The notes: generated from the letters alone by a model not told the origin. A DNA stretch of 17,104 nt from an uncultured Flavobacteriales bacterium (GCA_913059105.1 CAJXRL010000027.1:1-17104); one strand, 5' to 3'. Positions 5,600 through 13,321 are shown, counted from the first letter of the stretch. Translations and numbers: made by a program.

Positions 5600-8095
5600 A
5601 TGAAAGAGCAAAATAAAAAAACAATTGTACGACTAGGCAATGAAATAGCTGGACTATCTCAGTTGAAAAAAATCATCTCATTGTCCTGCATCCTCCTAAT
5701 TAGTTCCATTTCTTATGGACAGGAATTAACCCAAACTGTGAGAGGAACTATTGTTGACACGGATAACAAGCTTCCTTTAATTGGAGCAGTAGTTGTTATT
5801 GAAGGAACAGACCCGATTGTTGGGACATCAACAAACATGGATGGGAAGTTTAGATTCGAAAATGTTCCTACAGGGAGAATTACTCTTCAGCTTTCCTATT
5901 TGGGATATGAACGTAAAACATTTGCGAACCTACTTGTAAATTCAGGAAAAGAAGTAGTGTTGGAACTAAGCATGGAAGAGTCCATTTTTAAAATGGATGA
6001 AGTAGTTATTTCGGCCTATGAAAACAAGGGAGAAGCGCTGAATGACATGGCGATGATTAGTTCACGATCCATCTCTGCCGAAGAAACCAATCGCTATGCA
6101 GGAGGGTTTAACGATCCTTCCAAAATTCTTTCCAATTTTGCCGGTGTAACTAATACGCAAGATGGTAGCAACGATATTATTATTAGAGGAAATTCTCCTA
6201 AATATGTACAATGGCGTCTAGAAGGAATTCAGATTACCAATCCAAATCATTTTGCTGATCAAAGTGCAGTGGGTGGGGCAGTAAGTACTTTAAATAATAA
6301 CTTATTAGCTACTTCTGATTTCCATACTGGTGCTTTTTCAGCGGAATACGGAGATGTCTTATCTGGAGTGTATGAAGTAAAATTAAGAGCAGGGAACAAT
6401 GAAAAATTTGAATCTGTTTTTGGATTTGGTTTGTTGGGCACAGACCTGACTTTTGAGGGGCCTTTTAAGAAAGGATATGCTGGCTCTTTCTTAATTAATT
6501 ACCGTTATTCTACAGCATCAATTATTAGTGATTTGGGTTTAATTGACATTGATGGAATTCCTTCTTATCAAGATGCTGCATTTAAAATAGTACTTCCTAC
6601 AGAGAAGTTTGGAAATTTTTCTCTTTTTGGTTTGGGAGGCATGAGCGATATTGTATTAAATGATGTAAAGGCTGATTTATGGGAGACTCCTGGAAATAGA
6701 AGCATGCGTGCAGATATCAGCGAGGATTTCGACAAAGGAGCACACCTAGCAAATATGGGCGTCAATCACACTTATGGTATTAATGAAAATAGCTTTATAA
6801 AAACTACACTCGCATATTCTAAGGAAGGTATAGAAGACAAGGTATTTGAGTCGAAAGTGATTCAGTTGTACGATGATAATGGAGATTTTATACGTGACTC
6901 AACGGTGAGTAAAACAGTCAATTTTAGAAGCAAGCTAAATAAATCAACCTATAGAGCTGCCACTACTTACAACAATAAATTAAATGCAAAAAATAAGATT
7001 CAAGTAGGTTCTCGTATTACTTCATTGAACTATAAATTTAAACAAAGTCAATTTCAGAACGCTGAGGCGGATCGATTCACCTTGGTCAATTTTAACGAAC
7101 AAGTAAATAGTCTTCAAAATTTTATCAATTGGAAACATAGATTGAATGAAGACATTACAATAGTAACAGGCGTTCACAATATGAATGTTTTGTTGAACGA
7201 TAAAAGCACGCTTGAGGCGAGGTTTGCGATCAATTGGAAGGTAAACTCAAGCAACTCTTTTCATTTAGGTTATGGCGGGCATAGCACCATGCCAAGTATT
7301 CATAACTACTTTGCCAAAGTAGCGCAAGAAGATGGTAGTATATCTGAACCCAATAGAGATCTTGACCTGCTTAAAGCGCACCATTACGTGCTCGGTTATG
7401 AAAAAAGATTCTCAGAAAACATGATGCTCAAAGCAGAAGTTTATTATCAAAGGTTATATAATCTACCAGTAGAAAATAATGATACTAGCTATTATGCCAC
7501 AATAAATGAGGGCTTGGAATTTAGATATGTTGATTTAGTAAATAAGGGGACTGGTAAGAATTATGGGCTAGAGTTAACTTTAGAACGATTCTTCAACAAC
7601 AATTATTACTACCTTATTAATGGGTCTCTTTTTAGCTCTACCTATAAATCTTTAGATGGAATTGAACGTAATACTCAGTACAATAGCAATTACTTAATTA
7701 ACATATTGTGCGGGAAGGAATTTGAAAACCTTGGTAAAAATAGAAACAAAACATTGGGATTAAATGCAAAGGTATTCTTCTCAGGTGGGAAAAAAATTAT
7801 CCCTCTGTTAAGAGATGCCCAAGGAGGTTTAGCTGTAGACTCTGAAAACAACAGTTTTTGGGATTACGATAAAGCATATGAAGATAAATTGGAGAATTTG
7901 TATCAAGTCACTTTATCTGCTAGTTACAAATGGAACAAACCAAAAGCAACGCATGAGGTTTTCTTGAATTTGGACAATGTTACCAATAATAAAGGAAAAA
8001 TAAACGAATTCTACGATGAAAGCGAAGAAGCATCAACTGGTTACACGACACAGTTTGGACTTTTTCCTAACCTAATGTACAGAGTCTATTTCTAA
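5600..8095 (+). CDS. TonB-dependent outer-membrane receptor
   Basis: The precursor has 831 residues. Residues 23-40 form a signal peptide core (KKIISLSCILLISSISYGQ). Next comes a carboxypeptidase-regulatory-like beta-sandwich (about 47-135: VRGTIVDTDN, GAVVVIEGT, STNMDGKFRFENVPTG, LSYLGYE), then a plug domain (about 140-280, with SDIIIRGNSP-like and VQWRLEGIQITNP), then a 22-strand type barrel ending in an aromatic C-terminus (MYRVYF). Such receptors import siderophores, vitamins or glycans using TonB energy. No SusD partner is adjacent, which argues against a classical glycan locus; the substrate is unknown. I chose 5600 because the duplicated leader shows ATGAAAGAGC as the start in both copies; 5588 is in frame and possible. 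The n-region of about 22 residues before KKII is long, as if the promoter module brought extra codons with it. Confidence 0.92.
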   Translation: MKEQNKKTIVRLGNEIAGLSQLKKIISLSCILLISSISYGQELTQTVRGTIVDTDNKLPLIGAVVVIEGTDPIVGTSTNMDGKFRFENVPTGRITLQLSYLGYERKTFANLLVNSGKEVVLELSMEESIFKMDEVVISAYENKGEALNDMAMISSRSISAEETNRYAGGFNDPSKILSNFAGVTNTQDGSNDIIIRGNSPKYVQWRLEGIQITNPNHFADQSAVGGAVSTLNNNLLATSDFHTGAFSAEYGDVLSGVYEVKLRAGNNEKFESVFGFGLLGTDLTFEGPFKKGYAGSFLINYRYSTASIISDLGLIDIDGIPSYQDAAFKIVLPTEKFGNFSLFGLGGMSDIVLNDVKADLWETPGNRSMRADISEDFDKGAHLANMGVNHTYGINENSFIKTTLAYSKEGIEDKVFESKVIQLYDDNGDFIRDSTVSKTVNFRSKLNKSTYRAATTYNNKLNAKNKIQVGSRITSLNYKFKQSQFQNAEADRFTLVNFNEQVNSLQNFINWKHRLNEDITIVTGVHNMNVLLNDKSTLEARFAINWKVNSSNSFHLGYGGHSTMPSIHNYFAKVAQEDGSISEPNRDLDLLKAHHYVLGYEKRFSENMMLKAEVYYQRLYNLPVENNDTSYYATINEGLEFRYVDLVNKGTGKNYGLELTLERFFNNNYYYLINGSLFSSTYKSLDGIERNTQYNSNYLINILCGKEFENLGKNRNKTLGLNAKVFFSGGKKIIPLLRDAQGGLAVDSENNSFWDYDKAYEDKLENLYQVTLSASYKWNKPKATHEVFLNLDNVTNNKGKINEFYDESEEASTGYTTQFGLFPNLMYRVYF

Positions 8096-8381
8096 TAATC
8101 CAATTCCATATAATCTTTAATCAGCTATGAATACAACAGAAATAACGTGTGACTTTCAAAGTCTCTCTTTGTCCTAACATCAATGGCCTTAAAGCTAGTA
8201 ATTCATTTTGCCATTCATCCGGAAAGATAAATAATAGATTTATGGTAAAATGTACATTATAAGCAAGGTAACTATTTTGTATGCCCATCTATACTACTAT
8301 GTAATGCCAACTACCTTATGTGTTCTTATATTGCCTTCAGTAATTTAAAACCAAAACTTAATCTCAAAAAAAAATAAAAAA
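8096..8381. other. intergenic region, nothing recognisable
   Basis: These 286 bases between the receptor gene and the small secreted-protein gene hold no credible ORF, no clear terminator and no exact TAnnTTTG element. The last 30 bases before 8382 are very A-rich, with runs of nine and seven A, which is common just before Bacteroidota start codons. Confidence 0.5.
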
Positions 8382-8786
8382 ATGAAAAATAAAAAAATTG
8401 AAATAAAAAATAATAAAACAACTAACATTTTAAATTTAAACAATGTGAAAAAATTAATAGTAGCAGGGCTGATCGTCTTTAGCGGTCAGCTTTTCGCAAA
8501 TACAACCGGCGGAATAGAGGACATAGTTCCTGTAAAAAAGCAAATTGAGACCTTATTGAATACCTCAAATACGCCCGTCTACCAAGACGTTATTGTTATG
8601 GTGGAATTTAAATTATCTAAAAACGATAAAATCGTAATTACCTCAATAGCTTCTAATGAATATGAGATTAGAAATTTTATTAGAACGTCATTAAATGACA
8701 AAGTGATTTTAATAGACAAATCAAGTAATGCCAGATTTTACTCAATTCCTGTAAGATTTATAGCAAAAGACATTAAAAATAAATAA
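8382..8786 (+). CDS. small exported protein of unknown function
   Basis: The protein has 134 residues. After an unusually long Lys/Asn-rich start there is a signal peptide core (KKLIVAGLIVFSGQLFAN, about residues 23-40). The mature part, about 95 residues, has alternating beta-strand character (YQDVIVMVEFKLSKNDKIVI, then NEYEIRNFIRTSLNDKVI, then FYSIPVRF). That strand-helix-strand pattern recalls small secreted Flavobacteria proteins with a TonB C-terminal-like fold, but I do not recognise it firmly. The GTG codon at 8445 is an alternative start that would give a more compact signal peptide. The next gene starts 12 bases downstream, so the two are likely one operon. Confidence 0.75.
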   Translation: MKNKKIEIKNNKTTNILNLNNVKKLIVAGLIVFSGQLFANTTGGIEDIVPVKKQIETLLNTSNTPVYQDVIVMVEFKLSKNDKIVITSIASNEYEIRNFIRTSLNDKVILIDKSSNARFYSIPVRFIAKDIKNK

Positions 8787-8798
8787 ATAAACAGCACT

Positions 8799-9350
8799 AT
8801 GAAAAAGAGGATCATCAGAATAGCAGCAGTAATTGTATTGGCACTAACGAGTCAATTGTCAATGGCTCAAACTGGAAACCCGAACGCTAAGTTGGCGCAA
8901 AAATCGACGGAAGTATTGGACAAAATGATAAAAAAGACGCCAAGTTTGCAATCTTATTATAACCAATCCTATGGTTATGCAATTTTCCCTAAAGTGACCA
9001 AAGGAGCCATGTCCATTGGCGGAGCAGGTGGCAAAGGAGTAGTGTACAAAAATCACGAAATTGTTAACGCCGCAAAATTGAGGCAGCTTACTGTTGGATT
9101 CCAATTTGGAGGGCAGCAATACAGTGAGGTTATTTTTTTCCAAAACGAAGAAGCCTTTGAGCAATTCATGAATGAGAAAGCGAAGTTCAATGGGCAAGTT
9201 TCTGCTGTAGCTTTAAAAGCAGGGGCTTCTGCAGATGTATCGTATTCATACGGAGTTGCAATCTTTACTCAAGCCATAGGAGGATTAATGTATGAAGCAT
9301 CCATTGGTGTCCAATGTTTTCTGCCAACAAACCAATCGGCAAGTAAATAG
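8799..9350 (+). CDS. SYLF/Ysc84-domain lipid-binding exported protein
   Basis: The 183-residue precursor has a Sec signal peptide (KKRIIRIAAVIVLALTSQLSMAQ, cleavage after MA). The mature protein shows the SYLF (Ysc84, DUF500) pattern: SYGYAIFPKVTKGAMSIGGAGGKGVVY, then LTVGFQFGGQQYSEVIFFQNEEAFEQF, then GASADVSYSYGVAIFTQAIGGLMYEASIG. In eukaryotes this domain binds phosphoinositides; bacterial secreted members are thought to be periplasmic and lipid-associated, with unknown function. It follows the 8382 gene by 12 bases and is terminated by the strong hairpin at 9415-9449. Confidence 0.9.
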   Translation: MKKRIIRIAAVIVLALTSQLSMAQTGNPNAKLAQKSTEVLDKMIKKTPSLQSYYNQSYGYAIFPKVTKGAMSIGGAGGKGVVYKNHEIVNAAKLRQLTVGFQFGGQQYSEVIFFQNEEAFEQFMNEKAKFNGQVSAVALKAGASADVSYSYGVAIFTQAIGGLMYEASIGVQCFLPTNQSASK

Positions 9351-9414
9351 TAACAATAAAAGTTGAACTAAGTTGTATTGAACATAAACAGGAAACAGCT
9401 AGGTTGTGTTAAAC

Positions 9415-9449
9415 AAAAAAAGCCCATTGATAAATCAATGGGCTTTTTT
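9415..9449. terminator. strong bidirectional intrinsic terminator
   Basis: Seven A (9415-9421) precede GCCCATTGA (9422-9430), the loop TAAA and the perfect complement TCAATGGGC (9435-9443), followed by six T (9444-9449). The flanking A and T runs make it work on both strands. It lies between convergent genes: the SYLF gene ending at 9350 and the methionine aminopeptidase gene ending at 9492. Confidence 0.93.
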
Positions 9450-9491
9450 ATATGTATTTGTATTATAAATTGTTCTAATTATAACGATGTA

Positions 9492-10280
9492 TTAATTGAT
9501 GTTGATGTCATCTTTGTAACTCCATATTTCATTTGATTCAGTCAGAATTACTGGAGTATTATCTGTTATAAGAATGGTATGTTCATGTTGAGTTACAAAT
9601 CCGCCTTTATTACCCACTAACGTCCAACCATCTTTTAGTTCTACAGCAATAGTTGAGTTGGTTGAAATAAAAGTTTCAATGGCTACCGTAGTATTTTTTC
9701 TAAATCTCTCTCGGTTGCTTTTTACTCGATAATTTAAAATGTTTTCAGGCTTTTCATGCAGACTTTTTCCTACGCCATGACCGGCTAAATTTTTAATCAC
9801 CTTAAATCCATATTTTTTAGCTTCACATTCTATTAAATATCCAATGTCAGAAATTTTAACTCCTCCTTTAATTCTGTGAATGGCTTTGTGTAAAATTTGC
9901 TTTGAGGCATCCACAAGAGGTTGGTGATTGTAAATGTCTTTTCCCAAAACAAATGAACCTCCATTGTCAGACCAGAATCCATTTAGTTCTGCTGAGACAT
10001 CAATGTTTATTAGATCTCCTTTTTCAAGTATTTTCTTCTTGGAAGGTATTCCATGTGCAGCTTCTTTATTTACACTTATGCACGTATAACCGGGAAAGTT
10101 ATACGTTTCGAAAGGTGCTGATTTTGCTCCATAGCTTTTTAAAATTTTGCCGCCATAGTCATCTAATTCTTTAGTCGACATTCCCACTTTTGCAAATTCT
10201 CTCATTCGTTTTAGCGTTGTTCCAACTACTTTACTAATTTCTTTCATTCCGATTAATTCGGATTCTTTGGTTATTGACAT
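9492..10280 (-). CDS. map: type I methionine aminopeptidase (secondary paralogue)
   Basis: The enzyme removes the N-terminal Met from new proteins using a dinuclear metal centre. From the start at 10280 (MSITKESEL) the protein has 262 residues, normal for type I. All five metal ligands are found at the expected spacing: D94, D105, H168 (GHGVGKSLHEKP), E202 (AIETF) and E233 (THEHTILIT region). The conserved H76 (AAHGIPS) and H175 are also present. The segment after the second Asp reads FWSDNGGSF rather than the usual HGDxxRTF, so this is not the standard sequence. Bacteroidota normally keep their main map gene in the secY ribosomal cluster, so this solitary gene is probably a second enzyme. 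An in-frame ATG at 10346 would add 22 residues unlike the family; no Shine-Dalgarno site decides between them. Confidence 0.9.
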   Translation of the reverse strand: MSITKESELIGMKEISKVVGTTLKRMREFAKVGMSTKELDDYGGKILKSYGAKSAPFETYNFPGYTCISVNKEAAHGIPSKKKILEKGDLINIDVSAELNGFWSDNGGSFVLGKDIYNHQPLVDASKQILHKAIHRIKGGVKISDIGYLIECEAKKYGFKVIKNLAGHGVGKSLHEKPENILNYRVKSNRERFRKNTTVAIETFISTNSTIAVELKDGWTLVGNKGGFVTQHEHTILITDNTPVILTESNEIWSYKDDININ

Positions 10281-10431
10281 TTTTATGTTTTTCTCATTGA
10301 CCTTAACGGTTAATTTAAGAAAAAGTATGCTGTTATTGAACTTCAAGGGATAAAAAAAGGAGTAGTTTCTGAGCCCCGGATCCGCTGTTCGATTAGCTAT
10401 ACTTTAAATTCAATTCTTTATTGCAAAGGAT

Positions 10432-10557
10432 TCATTTGTTTTCTTTCTGATGAATTGCATAAACTAGTGCTTGCTTTATTGAATGTATATTTTGGACTTT
10501 CCTTTTTAGGAGATAAATGGCTTTGGTAGTAAAGAATCTGGCCAAACTGTTATTTTT
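10432..10557 (-). pseudogene. possible decayed LuxR-type HTH C-terminus
   Basis: On the minus strand a 41-codon stretch between stops reads ...TTKAIYLLKRKVQNIHSIKQ and then ALVYAIHQKENK before TGA. The pattern IHSIKQALVYAI resembles the last helix of LuxR/NarL-type DNA-binding domains in Bacteroidota (K-x-N-V-x-S-x-x-Q-A-x-x-Y-A-I). No start codon or upstream receiver domain survives. The match is short and judged by eye, so it may be chance. Confidence 0.2.
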
Positions 10558-10688
10558 TCATTCGGCAGGGTGGAAGGTTGGCCATTAATCGATGACCTCA
10601 GGTATCATATACCTATGTTCTAAATGTTTTTATATTAAACATAAATTAATTTAATGTATAATACTAATAACATAAGCCTTTGGTTATG

Positions 10689-10696
10689 TATTTTTG
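10689..10696 (+). promoter_or_regulatory. -7 promoter element TATTTTTG
   Basis: TATTTTTG matches TAnnTTTG exactly and lies 14 bases before the ATG at 10710. It would start transcription around 10700 with a leader of about 10 bases, for the small ORF and perhaps nhaB. No clear -33 TTG is visible at the usual distance. Confidence 0.45.
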
Positions 10697-10709
10697 CAAA
10701 AATTATAAC

Positions 10710-10988
10710 ATGGAAAATATATTTGGTAACAGACCTATCGAAGAAAAATTACAGGCGGAACAAGAAATTCGGCCTATGGAATTTATTCTTTTTAAAGAAA
10801 GGCAAGAAGTTCCAAGAAGGACATTGGGAGCGGAAGGAATGATAGATACGATTAAAAATATTCTTGAGAGATTAACGCGACAAATATTTCAATACGAATC
10901 GATTCAATCACATCGAGCGCTTTCAATCCCACTCCATTCAAAGCTAATTATCGGCAATGGGCAACAATCTGTTGTATTGAATCCTTGA
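10710..10988 (+). CDS. small hypothetical protein
   Basis: From ATG 10710 the ORF encodes 92 residues (MENIFGNRPIEEKL...). It is hydrophilic, with a charged first half rich in Glu, Arg and Gln, a probable helix around MIDTIKNILERLTRQIFQYES, and a C-terminal SIPLHSKLIIGNGQQSVVLN that looks like a beta strand and turn. No signal peptide, membrane segment or known motif is visible. Support comes from the promoter element just upstream and the same-strand position 70 bases before nhaB. I do not recognise it, and it could be a chance ORF; the in-frame ATG at 10680 overlaps the promoter element. Confidence 0.45.
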   Translation: MENIFGNRPIEEKLQAEQEIRPMEFILFKERQEVPRRTLGAEGMIDTIKNILERLTRQIFQYESIQSHRALSIPLHSKLIIGNGQQSVVLNP

Positions 10989-11058
10989 TTTTGCTTTGAG
11001 GAAATGATTGGTTAAGGTGAATTAAGTAGTACTCAAATGAGCAGTAAAAAAGTGAGCT

Positions 11059-12528
11059 ATGTTAAAGAATTTTTTAGGTAATAGTCCAAAATGGTTTAAA
11101 GCTACTATGATCATTTTTATGGTTTTAAATGTGATTTCCTTATACGTTTTAGGGCCTTTGATCACTGCATGGCTCTTTATTGGAGAATTCATTTTTACCC
11201 TTGCCATGGCCTTAAAGTGTTATCCGCTTCAGTCGGGTGGGTTGTTGGCAATTCAAGCACTGCTTTTGGGTTTAACATCGCCTGAAATGGCATACACGGA
11301 AGTAAACCAAAACTTAGAAGTGATTTTACTTTTAGTTTTTATGGTAGCAGGAATATATTTCATGAAACCCTTACTCATGTTCGTTTTTAGTAAAATATTT
11401 ACTAAAATAAAATCGAAACTTCTTCTTTCACTGCTTTTCGTTTCGCTATCTGCTGTCTTGTCTGCTTTTTTGGATGCACTTACAGTAATGGCTGTTTTAA
11501 TCAGTGTATCTGTCGGTTTTTATGGGGTATATCATAAAATTCATTCTGGAGTTGAAGATTACAATGACAATGACATTTTGGACAAGGATGAATTAAGTGG
11601 TGAAACCTTGATTCAATTTAGGAGTTTTTTGAGAAGTTTAATAATGCATGGAGCAGTTGGAACAGCTCTTGGTGGTGTATGCACCATCGTTGGAGAGCCT
11701 CAGAATTTACTAATTGGTGAACGCATGGGGTGGGATTTTGCAGAGTTTTTCTTTCGAATGGCTCCCATTACTATCCCAGTCTTTTTTTGTGGCCTGCTGA
11801 CTACTGCGATTTTAGAAGTAACCGGATGGTTTGGTTTCGGAGCAAAATTGCCTGGTGTAGCGCGACAAATTATCAATGAATACATTAATGAAGAAGATGT
11901 GAATAGAAAACCAAAAGAAAAATACGCTTTATGGGTTCAGGGCGTTGCAGCAGTCTTATTGATCATGAGTCTCGCCTTACATATTGCTCCTGTTGGTTTT
12001 ATTGGCTTAGGATTAATCATATTTCAAACGGCGTTTATGGGCATTACAGATGAGCATGCCTTAGGTCATGCTTTTGAAGAAGCGCTGCCTTTTACAGGTT
12101 TGTTGGTGGTCTTTTTTGTAATTGTAGCCATGATTCACGATCAGCATTTGTTCTCTCCAATTATTGAATGGGCGCTTCAGCAAGATTTAGAGCACCAACC
12201 AAGTCTATTCTATCTAGCCAATGGTGTTTTGTCTGCCATTAGTGATAACGTTTTTGTAGCGACCGTTTATATCGGAGAAATTGACAAAGCTTTTCAAAGT
12301 GGAGCAATTGACAGAGCTCATTTCGAAAAGTTGGCTATAGCTATCAACACAGGAACTAATTTACCAAGTGTAGCAACTCCAAATGGACAAGCAGCTTTTT
12401 TATTCTTATTGACTTCTTCTGTAGCACCATTAATTGGATTATCCTATGGAAAAATGGTCAAGATGGCATTTCCATATACCATTGTGCTAGGAGTAGCCGG
12501 ATTGCTGGGAGTAATGTACTTTCTATAG
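11059..12528 (+). CDS. nhaB: Na+/H+ antiporter NhaB
   Basis: This 489-residue inner-membrane protein with about 12 hydrophobic segments expels Na+ in exchange for protons. It aligns by eye with E. coli NhaB over its whole length: NFLGNSPKWFK near the start, then IGEFIFTLAMALKCYP, GGLLAIQALLLG, VFMVAGIYFMK, LSAFLDALTVMAVLISVSVG and FYGVYH, and further on GVCTIVGEPQNLLI, SAISDNVFVATVYIGE and NTGTNLPSVATPNGQAAFLF. The N-terminus is about 10 residues shorter than the E. coli protein but keeps the conserved NFLG start. No partner gene is needed. It suggests a saline or alkaline habitat. Confidence 0.96.
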   Translation: MLKNFLGNSPKWFKATMIIFMVLNVISLYVLGPLITAWLFIGEFIFTLAMALKCYPLQSGGLLAIQALLLGLTSPEMAYTEVNQNLEVILLLVFMVAGIYFMKPLLMFVFSKIFTKIKSKLLLSLLFVSLSAVLSAFLDALTVMAVLISVSVGFYGVYHKIHSGVEDYNDNDILDKDELSGETLIQFRSFLRSLIMHGAVGTALGGVCTIVGEPQNLLIGERMGWDFAEFFFRMAPITIPVFFCGLLTTAILEVTGWFGFGAKLPGVARQIINEYINEEDVNRKPKEKYALWVQGVAAVLLIMSLALHIAPVGFIGLGLIIFQTAFMGITDEHALGHAFEEALPFTGLLVVFFVIVAMIHDQHLFSPIIEWALQQDLEHQPSLFYLANGVLSAISDNVFVATVYIGEIDKAFQSGAIDRAHFEKLAIAINTGTNLPSVATPNGQAAFLFLLTSSVAPLIGLSYGKMVKMAFPYTIVLGVAGLLGVMYFL

Positions 12529-12672
12529 GGTAATAGAAAACCAATGCATTACATTTACGAAGTCTTAGCTCTAAAAAAGGATAAAAAGAAGAATTACAGC
12601 CTCCTTCAATTGATTCGAATTAGAACTAAGGCAAATGAATCATTTTTTAAACAATATAAAATTACGGTTATG

Positions 12673-13186
12673 ATGAATAAAATTTGCTTTTTACTTGTTT
12701 CCTTATTACTTATTACTTGTTGCTTGTTCTTCTTATGAAGGAAATGATGAAATGCCGCCTGAAGAAAAATGGACCGATCGAATTGCAACGATTTCAGCGG
12801 AAGACAGCTTGATTGAAGGGACAACTTATCTCTCTGTCTACTCCCACATCTATAGTATTAGCGAACATCGACTTCATGATTTATCGGCGACGATAAGTTT
12901 GAGGAATACAAGTCAAACTGAGCGAGTATATATTAAAAGTGCGGACTATTACCATACCGATGGGGAGTTGGTTAAGTCGTATTTAGAGCAGCCAATTTAT
13001 ATTAACCCCATGGAAACGGCCGAGATCATGATCTTTGAAAAAGATCAAAGAGGTGGAACAGGAGGTAATTTTATTTTTGAGTGGGCCACAACTAATAAGA
13101 AGAACAAGCCCTACTTTGAAGCGATTATGATATCAGCGCATGGGGGTAAAGGATTATCATTTACTACACAGGGCTTGGAGCTTTAA
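12673..13186 (+). pseudogene. lipoprotein gene frameshifted by a 7-bp tandem repeat
   Basis: The start ATG at 12673 (or 12670) reads MNKICFLLVSLLLITCCLFFL and stops at 12738. The rest of the protein, ACSSYEGNDEMPPEEKW onward to TAA at 13186, is in another frame with no proper start (only a TTG at 12695 without a charged n-region). The cause is visible: TTATTAC occurs twice in tandem at 12703-12709 and 12710-12716. With one copy the reading is MNKICFLLVSLLLVAC, a perfect lipoprotein signal with lipobox LVAC, continuing in frame for about 168 residues in all. The mature part has a beta-rich pattern (YLSVYSHIYSI, DLSATISLRNTS, VYIKSADYY, EIMIFEKD) suggesting an immunoglobulin-like or DUF3124-type domain, but I cannot name it. 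Confidence 0.8.
12703..12716 (+). repeat. tandem duplication of TTATTAC (2 x 7 bp)
   Basis: Two perfect adjacent copies of TTATTAC lie inside signal-peptide codons. Seven is not a multiple of three, so gaining or losing a copy switches the downstream lipoprotein between readable and unreadable. One copy gives the intact frame; the sequence here has two. Confidence 0.9.
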
Positions 13187-13289
13187 TGAGTATACGGGTA
13201 ACTGTGAAGGGAAATAAAAATGATGTTTTTTAGATTGATGAATTGAACCGAACTGTTGCACTAGAAAGTTGGACAAGCACCGCAAAAAG

Positions 13290-13315
13290 CTTCACAGAAA
13301 TGTGGAGGTTTTTTT
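13290..13315. terminator. bidirectional terminator between convergent genes
   Basis: CTTCACA (13290-13296), the loop GAAA and TGTGGAG (13301-13307, one G-T pair) form a 7-bp stem followed by G and seven T (13309-13315). Five A precede it on the left, so it can also serve the minus-strand glycosylase gene that ends at 13322. Confidence 0.75.
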
Positions 13316-13321
13316 GTTCCA

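Larger units (their letters stand above)
5498..5612 (+). repeat. promoter/leader module, copy 2
   Basis: This is the second copy of the module at 3456-3569. It includes GTTCGGAATTATAATT, CATGCTTTGTGCAAT, the TTTCAAAAATACATTTGCA block and TAAATGAACTG, and it extends into the first codons of the receptor gene (ATGAAAGAGC). Here the leading palindrome is perfect. Similarity fades about 20 bases into the coding region, where the two genes are unrelated. Confidence 0.9.
10281..10709. other. gene-poor region with inverted repeats and a possible HTH relic
   Basis: About 430 bases lack a convincing intact gene. Seen here are an inverted repeat TGGCCAAACT (10539-10548) / AGGTTGGCCA (10575-10584) with one mismatch, and a tight repeat AGGTAT-CAT-ATACCT (10600-10614). 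A minus-strand open stretch of 41 codons (10434-10557) may be a decayed LuxR-type HTH. Near the right end is a promoter-like TATTTTTG. The stretch 10361-10400 (gagccccggatccg...) is locally GC-richer than its surroundings. Confidence 0.45.

Noticed and set aside
5600..8095. Polysaccharide utilisation (SusC/SusD) locus
   Set aside because: No SusD-like lipoprotein or glycan-degrading enzyme is next to the receptor.
9902..10174. 90-residue plus-strand ORF opposite methionine aminopeptidase
   Set aside because: It is antisense to conserved catalytic codons and has an unnatural composition; a frame shadow.
10281..10346. Upstream in-frame start for methionine aminopeptidase
   Set aside because: The 22-residue extension is unlike the family, and the region is more likely promoter and leader.
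10365..10400. tRNA-like 3' part (gctGTTCGATTagc)
   Set aside because: It has a T-loop-like string only; no acceptor, D or anticodon stem can be built from the preceding bases.
10654..10842. 62-residue ORF overlapping the start of the small ORF at 10710
   Set aside because: It overlaps the promoter element and the other frame, has no recognisable features and lacks start-site support.
12544..12738. 64-residue ORF starting at 12544
   Set aside because: Its first 42 codons look non-coding (Lys-rich, no motif). Only the last part, from 12670/12673, is real, as the broken signal peptide of the downstream lipoprotein.
12695..13186. TTG start at 12695 for the lipoprotein
   Set aside because: It gives a signal peptide with no positive n-region, while removal of one 7-bp repeat restores a perfect signal from the ATG at 12673.
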